DNA of 64,000 bases from Dechloromonas hankyongensis (lineage in GTDB: Bacteria; Pseudomonadota; Gammaproteobacteria; Burkholderiales; Rhodocyclaceae): the NCBI RefSeq assembly GCF_022012295.1, contig NZ_JAKLTN010000001.1:1302001-1366000 (forward strand), written 5' to 3'. Positions 43,923 to 54,402 of the stretch are shown one piece after another. The notes beneath the pieces were generated by a model, which ran no database searches, was not told the DNA's origin, and saw nothing but the letters and a program-made list of their open reading frames with translations. The translations under genes were made by a program, and so were the position numbers. The first letter of the stretch is position 1, and each line of letters starts with the position of its first letter.

Positions 43923-46127
43923 CTAGGCTGTCGCGGCTACCGGGTGGTTTTCGATGAAGTTTGCAACCCACATTGGAATTGCATCGGCCGTCAGCGGTCG
44001 GCTGAGCAGATAGCCCTGCACGCAATCGCAGCCGAGTTCGGCCAGTTTTTGCCGCTGTGTTTCGGTCTCGACGCCTTCGACGACGGTATGCATGCCCAGC
44101 GCCTCGGCCATGGTGACCACGGCGCTGACGATGGCGGCGTCGGCGTCGCTGCGGTCGATGTCGTGGACGAAGCATTTGTCGATTTTCAGGCAGTCGATCG
44201 GCAGGCGGTGCAACTGACCGAGTGACGAATAGCCGACACCGAAATCGTCAATGGCGATACTGATGCCGAGGCTGCGCAGCCGGGCGAGCAGGGCCAGGGT
44301 GTCGACCCCGTCCGAGGTGAGCGCCGATTCGGTGATTTCTAGTTCCAGGCGGTCGGGCGTCAGGCCGTGCCGGGCGAGCGCCGCTTCGACACTTTCGACG
44401 AAGCAGGGACGCAGTTCGTGCGCCGAAATGTTGACCGATATCCGGCTCACCGGCACCTGCGCCTGATCCCAGGCGGCGAGCTGAGCCAAGGCCCGGTTGA
44501 GCACTTGGCGGCCGATTTCGTGGATGAAGCCACGCGTCTCGGCCATCGGAATGAACCGGTCCGGACCGATGATGCCGAGGTGCGGGTGCTGCCAGCGGAC
44601 CAAGGCTTCGACGCCGCACAGGCGGTCGCCGGTCAGGTTGGCCTGCGGCTGGTAATGGAGGACCAGTTCGTTGCGGTCGAGCGCCCGGCGCAGGTCGTTG
44701 GCAAGCGCGGCGGTGGCCTCGGCATGGTCGTCGAGGCGTTGCGAGAAGACGCTGATCCGGCCGCCGCCCCGTTGCTTGGCTTCGACCATGGCGAGGCCGG
44801 CGTGGCGCAACAAGGCGTCGGCGCCGTCGCCGTGCTCGGGGAAGACAGCGACGCCGATGCTGGCGTCGATGCGCAGGCGGTGTTCGCTGCTCCGCGTCGG
44901 CTCGTTGACCGCCTGCAGCAGTTTGTTGGCGACGAGGGCCGCTTCGTCGGTATCGGCCAGTTCGGGCAGGATGACGGCGAATTCGTCGCCGCCGAGTCGG
45001 GCCACCGTATCGGAGCCGCGCAGACTGCCGGACAGGCGCTCGCCAATGGTCTGCAAAGCGTCGTCGCCGACGGCATGGCCCAGCGTGTCGTTGATCTCCT
45101 TGAAGCGGTCGACATCGATGAGCAGCAAGCCGACTGGATTCTGCTGGCGCGAGGCCTGGCGAATCTGCTGTTCCAGGCGGTCGCGCAGCGTCACGCGGTT
45201 GACCAGGCCGGTCAGCGGATCGCGTGTCGCCAGGTGGTGCACATGCGCCTCGGCCTGCTGCCGGCGTTCGATTTCCTCTTCCAGCGTGATGACGCGCCGA
45301 CGCAGCTCGATTTCGCTCAATGCGCCGCGGGCCAGCGTGGTCAGCGCCTGCTTCTGGCGCTCGCTCAACTGGCGCACCTGGGTGTCGAGTATGCACAATG
45401 TGCCGAGCGCTTCACCAGAGGGCAGGATTAGCGGCACGCCGGCGTAGTAGCGGATGTGCGGCGCGCCGATGACCAGCGGATTGTCGTTGAAGCGCGGGTC
45501 GGCCAGCGCGTCGGGCACTTCCATCAGCTCGCTGTGCAGGATGGCGTGGGCGCAGAAGGCCACTGAGCGCGAGGTTTGCCGCGTCGCCAGGCCGGCGTGC
45601 GACAAGAACCACTGGCGATCCTTGTCGATCAGGCTGATCAGCGCCATCGGCGCATCGGTCAGTTCCTGGGCGAGGCGGGTCAGGTTGTCGAAAGTCTCCT
45701 GTTCAGGCGAGTCGAGCAGATGCACCGATTGCAGGGCACGCAGGCGGGCCGCTTCGTTGCGCGGCAGTTCCGGCAGCCAGCCGAACAGTTTTTCCAGGCA
45801 CAAATGGGCGTCGGCGCTCTTGTCGAAAAAGCCGGAGATGCCCTGCTCAATGCAGGCGGCCTTCAAGGCGGCGTCGGTGTTGTTGCTGAGGATCAGGACG
45901 CGGGCGGCGCAGCCCGCTTCGCGGATGCGTTCGAGAACGCGCACGCCGCTGCCCGGCGACAGCGCTAGGTCGAGCAGCACTGCATCCGGGCGGCAGTCGA
46001 GGATCTGCTGCACGGCCTCTTCCTCGTCGCCGGCGACGCCGCAGATCCGGATGCGCGGCTGGGTGGCGATCAGGCGGATCAACTGGTGGCTGATCAGCTC
46101 GGAGTCTTCGACGATAACGATGTTCAT
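43923..46127 (-). CDS. Receiver-GAF-GGDEF-EAL protein (c-di-GMP turnover)
   Basis: A 734-residue signalling protein. The receiver domain (1-115) has phospho-acceptor Asp53 in AVLLDLALSPG. A GAF domain (about 140-275) contains FCAHAILHSELMEVPDALAD. The GGDEF domain has an intact active site, ARLGGDEFAVIL (about 374-381), and the EAL domain is intact too: GVEALVRWQHP (about 504), ELEITES, IDDFGVGYSSL and VVEGVET. No RxxD inhibitory site is obvious before GGDEF. It could both make and break cyclic di-GMP, with phosphorylation of the receiver and the GAF ligand as inputs. It lies 120 bp downstream of the two-component pair on the same strand, which is the likely source of phosphate. Confidence 0.92.
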   Translation of the reverse strand: MNIVIVEDSELISHQLIRLIATQPRIRICGVAGDEEEAVQQILDCRPDAVLLDLALSPGSGVRVLERIREAGCAARVLILSNNTDAALKAACIEQGISGFFDKSADAHLCLEKLFGWLPELPRNEAARLRALQSVHLLDSPEQETFDNLTRLAQELTDAPMALISLIDKDRQWFLSHAGLATRQTSRSVAFCAHAILHSELMEVPDALADPRFNDNPLVIGAPHIRYYAGVPLILPSGEALGTLCILDTQVRQLSERQKQALTTLARGALSEIELRRRVITLEEEIERRQQAEAHVHHLATRDPLTGLVNRVTLRDRLEQQIRQASRQQNPVGLLLIDVDRFKEINDTLGHAVGDDALQTIGERLSGSLRGSDTVARLGGDEFAVILPELADTDEAALVANKLLQAVNEPTRSSEHRLRIDASIGVAVFPEHGDGADALLRHAGLAMVEAKQRGGGRISVFSQRLDDHAEATAALANDLRRALDRNELVLHYQPQANLTGDRLCGVEALVRWQHPHLGIIGPDRFIPMAETRGFIHEIGRQVLNRALAQLAAWDQAQVPVSRISVNISAHELRPCFVESVEAALARHGLTPDRLELEITESALTSDGVDTLALLARLRSLGISIAIDDFGVGYSSLGQLHRLPIDCLKIDKCFVHDIDRSDADAAIVSAVVTMAEALGMHTVVEGVETETQRQKLAELGCDCVQGYLLSRPLTADAIPMWVANFIENHPVAATA

Positions 46128-46234
46128 GGGAGCGTCTCCTGAAGGCTTTTTTGACTTGCCTCCAGTGTGCCGACCCCGGTCAAGGAATATCAGCAGCGTG
46201 ACCTGATTCGCCCGTCAGACGCGGCGGATTGTGC

Positions 46235-46252
46235 TGTAGGCCGCGGCCTACA
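46235..46252. repeat. 18-bp perfect palindrome across the stop codon of the LuxR-type regulator
   Basis: TGTAGGCCGCGGCCTACA is fully self-complementary and includes the regulator's TAG stop. In RNA it would fold only with a very tight loop, and no T-tract follows. It may be a protein-binding site or a message-stabilising element between the regulator and the GGDEF-EAL gene. Confidence 0.55.
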
Positions 46253-46889
46253 AGGTGTCGAGCGAAAGCCCGTGGCTGATGCAGTAGCGAGCCAGTTCGA
46301 CGTTGCCGTCGACGCCCAGCTTGTCGAGGATGCGGCTGCGGTAGGTGCTGACCGTCTTGGGCGACAGCTTCATGGTTTCGGCGATTTCGCCGACCCGGTG
46401 GCCGGCCGCCAGTTGCAGCATGACGCGGTATTCCTGCGTCGACAGTTCCTCGTGCGGCGCCCGCATCGCACCGCCACCGGCCATCAGATCGGCCAGGTGG
46501 TCGGCCAGGGATGCGGTGATGTAGCGGCCGCCGGCCAGCACGCGTTCGAGGGCGAGGATTAGTTCGTCGGCCGCGCGGTCCTTGGTCAGGTAGGCTGCGG
46601 CGCCCAGTTGCAGGACGCGGGTAGCGTAACCCGCCTCGGTGTTCAGGCTGAGGACGACCAGGCGCAGGTTGGGGGCCCCGCGGCGCACCTGCGATACGCT
46701 TTCGACGCCTTCGGCATCAGGCAGGTTAAGGTCGATGACGCCGGCGTCGAACCGGCGCTGGCGTATCAGCTCCAGTGCATCGGCCAGGCTGGCGGCCTCG
46801 CTGATGGCTGCTTCCGGCCAGCGCTGGGCGATCAGCTGGCGGACGCCGAAGCGGAAAATGGGGTGGTCCTCGACGAGCAGAACGTTCAT
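46248..46889 (-). CDS. Two-component response regulator, NarL/FixJ (LuxR-type) family
   Basis: A 213-residue regulator. The receiver has Glu-Asp at 7-8 and phospho-acceptor Asp53 in GVIDLNLPDAEG; the C-terminal LuxR-type helix-turn-helix contains LAAGHRVGEIAETMKLSPKTVSTYRSRILDKL. It overlaps the kinase gene upstream by 4 bp, so the two form a matched pair. Confidence 0.92.
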   Translation of the reverse strand: MNVLLVEDHPIFRFGVRQLIAQRWPEAAISEAASLADALELIRQRRFDAGVIDLNLPDAEGVESVSQVRRGAPNLRLVVLSLNTEAGYATRVLQLGAAAYLTKDRAADELILALERVLAGGRYITASLADHLADLMAGGGAMRAPHEELSTQEYRVMLQLAAGHRVGEIAETMKLSPKTVSTYRSRILDKLGVDGNVELARYCISHGLSLDTL

Positions 46890-48283
46890 GCGTTGGCCTC
46901 CTGATTCGGCTGCAGGCGGATTTCGATGCAGGTGCCAGCGCCGGGCGAGGTCGATATTTTACATTCACCGCCGATCAGCGCCGCCCGTTCGCGCATGCCG
47001 AGCAGGCCGAGAGCGCCGGGGCGGATTTTTCCCGGGTCGAAACCGCGGCCGTCGTCGCAGATGGCCAGCAGGTAGTGTGTGCCGTCCAGGCGGCCGGTGA
47101 TGTCGATGCGGCTGGCCGCCGCATGGCGCAGGATATTGGTGCACGCTTCCTGGACGATGCGGAACAGGGACAGCTTCTGGGCCTCGCCGAGCACCGTCTG
47201 ATCGGCGACGGTGACCGTGCAGGCCAACTCGCTGCGCTGGCCGAACTGCTCCGCGAAGTGCTGCAGCGCAGCCGCCAGACCCAGATCGTCGAGCAGCGGC
47301 GGGCGCAGTTCGGCGGCGATGCGCCGGGTACTGGCAATGCCCAGGTCGAGCGCCTTTTCGAGCGCCGCTTCCTGGTCGGCGGGCAGGCTGCTCGGCGGCA
47401 GCGAGCGGAAAATCAGGCGGATGGCGGTCAGCACCTGGCCGATCTGGTCGTGCACCTCGCGCGACAGGCGCCGGCGTTCGGCTTCGATATGGCGTTCCTG
47501 CTCGCCGGCAAACCCGGCCAGCCGCCGGTGCGCTTCGCTCAATTCGGCCGTGCGCTCGGCCACCACGCCTTCCAGCGATGAGTTGCTCCGGCGCAGCAAG
47601 CCTTCCAGCCGCCGGCGCAATTGCCGCTCGCGCAGCAGCAGATAGGCCGCCACCGAGACGAGCATGACGGTGGCGCCGGTGCTCAGGACCGAGAAGAAGA
47701 CGGCCCGGCGGCGCAGTTCGCGGACCTGCTCGTTCAACTGGTCTACCCGCTGCTGCTGATGCGCGTCCAGTTTTGCGAAGTTGTCGCGGATCTGGTCCAT
47801 GACCTGTTTGCCGTGCTCGAGCAGCGGGTATTCCTCGGTGCTGACGCGCTCCTTCTGGCGGCGTTCGGCAATGACCTGCTCGGCCAGGTCCAGCCGTTGG
47901 CGGACCAAGGTGTCCATGGCTGACCAGTCGAATCCGCTCGGGTAGGAGGCGTCGAGGCTGGCCTGCAGTTGCCGGTAGGCGGTCGGCAGCGACTGGAGGC
48001 CATGTTGGTAAGGGGCGAGGTAACTTTCCTGGCCGGTGATGACAAAGCCTCGGGCGCCGGTTTCGACGTCCTTGAACAGCGACAGGACGTGTTCGAGGGA
48101 GAAGCGGCCGGTGCGCGCCTTTGCCCGCGCATCGGTGACGGCGTTCATTTCGGCCAGGCTGGCCTGGGCGTTCCAGGCGGCGGCGATGACCAGGCCGATC
48201 GCCAGCAGCAGCGCGACGATCGCCGGCCATGCGCTGCGCGGCACGAGAGGTAGCTCGGCTGGAGGGGCGGCTGACGGATCCAT
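46886..48283 (-). CDS. Sensor histidine kinase with CHASE3 domain (NarX/DegS-kinase type)
   Basis: A 465-residue kinase. A membrane segment at about 19-38 and another near 195-215 enclose a CHASE3 sensor domain (LFKDVETGARGFVITGQESYL). After a coiled-coil, the HisKA_3 region has the phospho-acceptor His in RRLSREVHDQIGQVLTAIRL, followed by the HATPase with LRHAAASRIDI, CDDGRGFDPG and GLLGMRERAALIGG. This is the usual partner type for LuxR-family regulators. Signal unknown. Confidence 0.92.
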   Translation of the reverse strand: MDPSAAPPAELPLVPRSAWPAIVALLLAIGLVIAAAWNAQASLAEMNAVTDARAKARTGRFSLEHVLSLFKDVETGARGFVITGQESYLAPYQHGLQSLPTAYRQLQASLDASYPSGFDWSAMDTLVRQRLDLAEQVIAERRQKERVSTEEYPLLEHGKQVMDQIRDNFAKLDAHQQQRVDQLNEQVRELRRRAVFFSVLSTGATVMLVSVAAYLLLRERQLRRRLEGLLRRSNSSLEGVVAERTAELSEAHRRLAGFAGEQERHIEAERRRLSREVHDQIGQVLTAIRLIFRSLPPSSLPADQEAALEKALDLGIASTRRIAAELRPPLLDDLGLAAALQHFAEQFGQRSELACTVTVADQTVLGEAQKLSLFRIVQEACTNILRHAAASRIDITGRLDGTHYLLAICDDGRGFDPGKIRPGALGLLGMRERAALIGGECKISTSPGAGTCIEIRLQPNQEANA

Positions 48284-48438
48284 CGCTCCATCGTAGCTAT
48301 CCTCCGCCCGGTATTCAATAGGTATAAGGCCGGAGGGGCCGCCGTGCCGCCGGAGGAGGGGGCGGCGTGCGTTTCGGTCGCCTCGGACCCTCCCGATTTT
48401 GCATCAATTTTGCCCGGCAGCCAGCCTATGGCCGGGGG

Positions 48439-49593
<1,155 letters not shown>

Positions 49594-49607
49594 GGAAATC
49601 GTCTCGA

Positions 49608-50354
49608 ATGAAGCGTGAAGAATTGGTGGACTATCTGGACGGGCTGTTGGTGCCCGGGAAGTTCAAGGATTATTGCCCAAATGGCCTGCAAGTGGAAGGA
49701 CGCGGCGATATCCTACGCGTCGTGGCAGGCGTTACGGCAAGCCAGGCGCTGCTTGATGTCGCCGTTGCCAGAAATGCCGATGCCATTCTCGTGCACCACG
49801 GCTATTTCTGGAAAGGTGAGGACGGTCGCATTACCGGCATCCGGCGCCAACGCTTGGCCAGCCTGCTGGCCAACGACATCAACCTGCTTGCCTACCACCT
49901 GCCGCTCGATGCGCATCCGGAGCTGGGCAACAACGCACAACTGGCGCAGCGGCTGGGCTGGGTGGCGGACGGCCGCTTCGGCGAGCAGGACATTGCTTGG
50001 CTGGGCCGCTTGACCACGCCTTGCTCGTTGGCGGCGCTGAGCGCGGATGTGGAACACGTGCTGGGCCGCACTCCGCTGGTCATCGGCGAGGCCGAGCGGG
50101 CGATACGCCGCATCGGTTGGTGTTCCGGTGGCGCCCAAGGCTATTTCGAACAGGCCATCGCGCTGGGCGTCGATGCCTATCTGTCCGGCGAAATTTCGGA
50201 GCAGACCGTGCATCTGGCGCGGGAGAGCGGCGTCGCCTACATCGCGGCCGGCCATCACGCCACGGAGCGCTATGGCGTGCAGGCGCTGGCCGGCCATCTG
50301 GCGCAGCAATTCGGCATTGCCTGCGAATTCGTCGATGTCGACAACCCGGTTTGA
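49608..50354 (+). CDS. Nif3-like dinuclear metal-binding protein
   Basis: A 248-residue protein of the Nif3/YbgI/DUF34 family, which forms toroidal hexamers with two metal ions per subunit; linked in some species to GTP cyclohydrolase I-like chemistry but with no settled function. Metal-binding motifs: [25 protein letters not shown] and [16 protein letters not shown] chose the ATG at 49608 ([14 protein letters not shown]), the family start; the frame is open 42 bp further upstream. Confidence 0.9.
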   Translation: MKREELVDYLDGLLVPGKFKDYCPNGLQVEGRGDILRVVAGVTASQALLDVAVARNADAILVHHGYFWKGEDGRITGIRRQRLASLLANDINLLAYHLPLDAHPELGNNAQLAQRLGWVADGRFGEQDIAWLGRLTTPCSLAALSADVEHVLGRTPLVIGEAERAIRRIGWCSGGAQGYFEQAIALGVDAYLSGEISEQTVHLARESGVAYIAAGHHATERYGVQALAGHLAQQFGIACEFVDVDNPV

Positions 50355-50366
50355 GTTCTGCGAGCG

Positions 50367-52124
50367 TCAGTGCCCGAGGCCGTAGGCGTCCTTCTGAACA
50401 CCCAGCAGCAGGGCGATTTCCTCGACTACCTCGAGCGGGAATCCGCTGCGCAGCCCGGCACGGGTGTCGTGCACCAGGCCGTGCAGATAATTGACGCCGT
50501 CCTGGGTGCCCCATAGCCGGGTGGCCTTCTGCACGACGTGGGGATAGTCCTCCAGCGTTTTCAGCCCGGAGACCGGTGTCGTCGACTCGTTCCAGTCGGC
50601 TACCTCGATGTTGAAGCGGCTGTGGATTTGGCGGGCCAGCGCTTCGAATTCGAGGCGCATGCCGCCGCGGCGGTAGAGGTCAAGCAGCATGCTCCACGGC
50701 GCGATGCTGGCCGGCATGGCCTGTTCGATGTGCTCGGCCAGCGTTTCGGTGGCGCCGCGCAGGCGGCCGAAGGACAACATGATTTCGGCCAGCGCGAGGA
50801 CTGAATTTTCGTCTTCGTTTTTGAGGTTAAGGATTTCCGGCTCTTTGCTTGGGTGGAAACGGTCTTCCAGCAGATGGGGGGCGGAAAGCTCTTCCTCGGT
50901 AGGTTGGGTGGGCTGGAGTGGCTCAGGCGTAACAGGAGATGAGGAATGGATGGGGATGGCAGGCTTTTCGCGAGGAACCACTTCCGGCCGGTAACCGGCA
51001 AAAGCCAGCGGCACTTCGTCGTCACCCGGGTAGCGCCGGCGCCGACCGAGAAATTGCGCCATACCGACCGACATGACGGCGCCCACCGCGGCGCTGATGG
51101 CCAGTTCCGGCCAATTGGCGCGCGGCGGGTTGCCGGGCAGCGCTGCGGCTACCGTCGGTCCGGCGGCCGGCGGCGTACTGGTAGACTGCGCCAGCTGCAG
51201 CTGATTCTGGGCCTCGATGGCCTTGCTGGCCAGATCGAGTGCCTGATCCAGTTTTTCCACTTCCTTGGTCAGCAAGTGCAGGGTGGTCTCCAGCTTGAGC
51301 AGGCGTTCGTCGGTTTCGGCCAGCGTGAGTCCGGAATTTCCTACTGGGGCGGGTTTCTTCTCTTCGGGCGCGGCGCCGAGCAGCAGGCGGTCCGTGCCGC
51401 CGACCTTGGCGACCGGCGGGGCCGGGGGGGCGGGGCGTGCCTTGCGCGGCTGGGTAGGCGTTTCGCTGGTAGCAGCCGGTACGGCGGCCAAGGGGGGCGT
51501 TTCCTGGCGAGGTGCCGGCTGGCGCCCGGGCATGCGGATGCGGGTTCCTTCGGCCAGCGGCTGGTCCGGTGAAAGGCCCCGATTGGCCCTTTGCAGGCCG
51601 TCGAGCAAGCGCTGGCGCTCGCTCTCAGTGGCCGGAGCCTGGGCGTCGGCGATATCTTCGAGGGTATCGCCGTCGCGGGCCAGCCAGGCGCCTTGGCGAC
51701 CGGGTTTTCTGGCGGGCACCGGTATGTCGGCAGCGACGGCGGCCTGCGGCAGCGCCATGGGGGCTTCCGGCATCAGCACATATTCGCGTTCGATGTCGTA
51801 ACCGCATCCGGCGCGCAGGCCGATGGCGAAGATCGGTTCGCTGACTGGCTTGCTGCCGACGATCTGCAGGATATAGCCCTGGCCCCGGCGCACCAGGCGG
51901 GGCTTGGCAGCGGTAATGACCGGCAGGTCGGAACCGCGCAGCGCAAGCATCGAAAAGCAGGCAGCAACCGGCGCATCGCCGCTGCTGTGCAGAATGGGAA
52001 CCTCGGCAAACAGGGTTTCGCCAATGCGGGAGTGCAGGACGATTTCCCCGAAACCGACGGCGTTGGCCATGCCCGGGGCGAGCAGGGCGGAAAGTGCGAC
52101 AATGCGGGTCAGTTGGCTTGTCAT
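50367..52124 (-). CDS. FimV-like protein with large proline-rich region
   Basis: A 585-residue protein. The signal peptide (MTSQLTRIVALSALLAPGMANA) is followed by VGFGEIVLHSRIGETLFAEVPI, the FimV N-terminal domain motif. A LysM-like region may lie near 155-200 (LARDGDTLEDIADAQ, then NRGLSPDQPLAEGTRI). Then come a Pro/Ala-rich stretch, a coiled-coil (ERLLKLETTLHLLTKEVEKLDQAL split over about 285-325), one membrane segment near 350-370, and a C-terminal region with TPR-like helices. FimV proteins bind peptidoglycan and support type IV pilus assembly, twitching and cell polarity. The ATG at 52124 has GAGAAG before it. Confidence 0.82.
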   Translation of the reverse strand: MTSQLTRIVALSALLAPGMANAVGFGEIVLHSRIGETLFAEVPILHSSGDAPVAACFSMLALRGSDLPVITAAKPRLVRRGQGYILQIVGSKPVSEPIFAIGLRAGCGYDIEREYVLMPEAPMALPQAAVAADIPVPARKPGRQGAWLARDGDTLEDIADAQAPATESERQRLLDGLQRANRGLSPDQPLAEGTRIRMPGRQPAPRQETPPLAAVPAATSETPTQPRKARPAPPAPPVAKVGGTDRLLLGAAPEEKKPAPVGNSGLTLAETDERLLKLETTLHLLTKEVEKLDQALDLASKAIEAQNQLQLAQSTSTPPAAGPTVAAALPGNPPRANWPELAISAAVGAVMSVGMAQFLGRRRRYPGDDEVPLAFAGYRPEVVPREKPAIPIHSSSPVTPEPLQPTQPTEEELSAPHLLEDRFHPSKEPEILNLKNEDENSVLALAEIMLSFGRLRGATETLAEHIEQAMPASIAPWSMLLDLYRRGGMRLEFEALARQIHSRFNIEVADWNESTTPVSGLKTLEDYPHVVQKATRLWGTQDGVNYLHGLVHDTRAGLRSGFPLEVVEEIALLLGVQKDAYGLGH

Positions 52125-52231
52125 GATGCTTCTCGCGTATCGTTTTTGTACTTGTCGCAAAAGTATCACTTTGGTTTTAATGCGCGGTGAAATATTCCAC
52201 GGAGCGCGTCAGCATTACGGAGAGTACGGTC

Positions 52232-52933
52232 GTGAACTACGTTTTTAATCCCCACCCCGTTTCGTCCCTGCCGATTGCCGGAACCGATGCCCGTTTTCCG
52301 GTCCGCCGCATTTTCTGTGTCGGCCGCAACTACGCTGAACACGCCCGCGAAATGGGCGCTACCGACCAGGCGGAGGGCCGCGAGCCGCCCTTTTTCTTCG
52401 CCAAGCCGGCCGATGCCCTGGTGGCGGGCGACGGCGAGCTGGCGGTGAAATATCCGTCGCTGACGCAGAACCTGCACCATGAGATCGAAATGGTCGTCGC
52501 CTTGGGCGCCGGCGGCGAAAACATTACGGTCGACGCCGCTGCGGGTATGATCTTCGGTTACGCCGTCGGGCTCGACCTGACGCGCCGGGACATCCAGGCG
52601 CGGGCAAAGGAAAAGAGCCATCCCTGGGATATGAGCAAGGGCTTCGACCAGTCGGCGGTGGCCGGCGTGATCAACCCGGTTGCAGCCTGCGGACACCCGG
52701 CGAGCGGCCGCATCTGGCTCAACGTCAATGGCCAGCTACGCCAGCAGGGTGATTTGTCCGACATGCTGTGGAAGGTGCCGGACATCATCGCCAACCTGTC
52801 GACCATGGTCCGCCTGGAAGCCGGCGACCTGATCTACAGCGGCACGCCGGCCGGGGTCGGGCCGCTGCAGCGCGGCGACGTGCTGGAAGCGGGCGTCGAT
52901 GGCGTCGGCGGCCTGCGCGCCCGTATCGTCTGA
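52232..52933 (+). CDS. Fumarylacetoacetate hydrolase family protein
   Basis: A 233-residue FAH-fold enzyme. Metal-binding acidic residues are in HHEIEMVVALG and YAVGLDLTRRDIQ; other family motifs are CVGRNYAEHAREMG, PPFFFAKPADAL and YSGTPAGVGPL. The DLTRRDIQ stretch and short length resemble fumarylpyruvate hydrolases and oxaloacetate tautomerase-type (FAHD1-like) members. The exact substrate cannot be fixed. The GTG at 52232 is preceded by GGAGAG; an in-frame ATG at 52187 is possible. Confidence 0.85.
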   Translation: MNYVFNPHPVSSLPIAGTDARFPVRRIFCVGRNYAEHAREMGATDQAEGREPPFFFAKPADALVAGDGELAVKYPSLTQNLHHEIEMVVALGAGGENITVDAAAGMIFGYAVGLDLTRRDIQARAKEKSHPWDMSKGFDQSAVAGVINPVAACGHPASGRIWLNVNGQLRQQGDLSDMLWKVPDIIANLSTMVRLEAGDLIYSGTPAGVGPLQRGDVLEAGVDGVGGLRARIV

Positions 52934-52972
52934 CGGCGTGAGCGGCCCCGCCCGGAAGCGGGGTGCTGCCCC

Positions 52973-54268
52973 TTACTTCGGGCGCTTGTCGATGACGCGC
53001 CGGGCCTTGCCGATCGAACGTTCGATGCCGCCGACCTCGACCACTTCGATGCGGGCCGAGACGCCGATGTAGGACTTGATGTGGTGCTGCAGGTCGTGCG
53101 CCACGAATTCCTTTTCCGGGCCGCTGGCGAAGGCGAATTCCGGCTTGATTTCGACATTGACCTTCATCGAATCGAGGTGGCCGTCGCGGCTGACTTCGAT
53201 CAGATAATGCGGCGACAGCTTGGGCTGCTTGAGGATCAGTTCCTCGATCTGCGACGGGAAGACGTTGACGCCGCGGATGATCAGCATGTCGTCCGAACGG
53301 CCGGTGATGCGGTCGATGCGGCGCATGGAGCGCGACGTCGGCGCCAGCAGGCGGGTCAGGTCGCGGGTACGGTAACGGACGATGGGCATCGCCTCCTTGG
53401 TCAGCGAGGTGAACACCAGTTCGCCCTGGCTGCCCTCGGGCAGCACTTCGCCGGTCAGCGGATCGATGATTTCCGGATAGAAATGGTCTTCCCAGATCAC
53501 CGGGCCGTCCTTGCTCTCGGCGCATTCGTTGGCGACCCCCGGGCCCATGACTTCCGACAGGCCGTAGATGTCGATGGCGTCGATGGCGAAGGCGGCCTCG
53601 ATTTCGCGGCGCATGGCGTCGCTCCACGGCTCGGCGCCGTGGATGCCGATGCGCAGGTCGGTGCTGGTCGGATCGATGCCCTGGCGGCGGAATTCGTCGG
53701 CGATGTTGAGCATGTACGACGGGGTGACCATGATGATGTTCGGCTTGAAGTCGCAGATCAGCTGGACTTGCTTCTCGGTCTGCCCGCCGGACATGGGGAT
53801 GACCGTGCAGCCCAGTTTCTCGGCCCCGTAGTGGGCGCCCAGGCCGCCGGTGAACAGCCCGTAGCCGTAGGCGACATGGACGATGTCGCCCGGCCGGCCA
53901 CCGGAGGCGTAGATCGAGCGGGCGATCAGGTCGGCCCAGGTGTCGATGTCCTTTTTCGTGTAGCCGACGACGGTCGGCTTGCCGGTGGTGCCGCTCGAGG
54001 CATGGACGCGGGCGACCTTTTCGCGCGATACGGCGAACATGTTGTAGGGGTAGTTGTCGCGCAGGTCCTGCTTGGTGGTGAAGGGAAATTTCGCCAGATC
54101 GGCCAGCGCTTTGAAATCGTCCGGATGCACGCCGGCCTGGTCAAAAGCGGTCTTGTAGTGGGCAACGTTGCGGTAGACGTGGTGCAACGTCCATTTCAGT
54201 CTCTCGGTCTGCAGTGCGGCGATTTCGTCGCGGCTGGCGTTTTCGATGGCGTGTAGGCCTTGTTTCAT
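52973..54268 (-). CDS. paaK: Phenylacetate-CoA ligase PaaK
   Basis: A 431-residue adenylate-forming enzyme that makes phenylacetyl-CoA from phenylacetate, ATP and CoA. AMP-binding motif HASSGTTGKPTVVGYTKKD, then IDIYGLSEVMGPGVANEC and YRTRDLTRLL; the C-terminal domain has SDDMLIIRGVNVFPSQIEE. No other paa genes are near, so it could also serve anaerobic aromatic metabolism, which Rhodocyclales use. The ATG at 54268 has AGGAGGGAG in front, an excellent ribosome-binding site. Confidence 0.92.
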   Translation of the reverse strand: MKQGLHAIENASRDEIAALQTERLKWTLHHVYRNVAHYKTAFDQAGVHPDDFKALADLAKFPFTTKQDLRDNYPYNMFAVSREKVARVHASSGTTGKPTVVGYTKKDIDTWADLIARSIYASGGRPGDIVHVAYGYGLFTGGLGAHYGAEKLGCTVIPMSGGQTEKQVQLICDFKPNIIMVTPSYMLNIADEFRRQGIDPTSTDLRIGIHGAEPWSDAMRREIEAAFAIDAIDIYGLSEVMGPGVANECAESKDGPVIWEDHFYPEIIDPLTGEVLPEGSQGELVFTSLTKEAMPIVRYRTRDLTRLLAPTSRSMRRIDRITGRSDDMLIIRGVNVFPSQIEELILKQPKLSPHYLIEVSRDGHLDSMKVNVEIKPEFAFASGPEKEFVAHDLQHHIKSYIGVSARIEVVEVGGIERSIGKARRVIDKRPK

Positions 54269-54402
54269 TATGCACTCCCTCCTGAACCAGCAATTTTCAT
54301 ATTGTGGGAAAAGCCGGTGCTTGAGCCAGATCAACTGCCATGCCTTTTCTGTTGCCCGTTCAACTGCGGTTTGCCCGGCTTCGCCATGCGACAATGCCGG
54401 TC

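Noticed and set aside
43923-46127. Degenerate GGDEF or EAL domain
   Set aside because: I checked for loss of catalytic residues. GGDEF, EAL, DDFG and GVET motifs are all intact, so the protein should be considered catalytically competent in both domains.
52946-52964. Terminator between the FAH-family gene and paaK
   Set aside because: CCCCGC...GCGGGG can pair, but no T-tract follows on either strand, so I do not call it.
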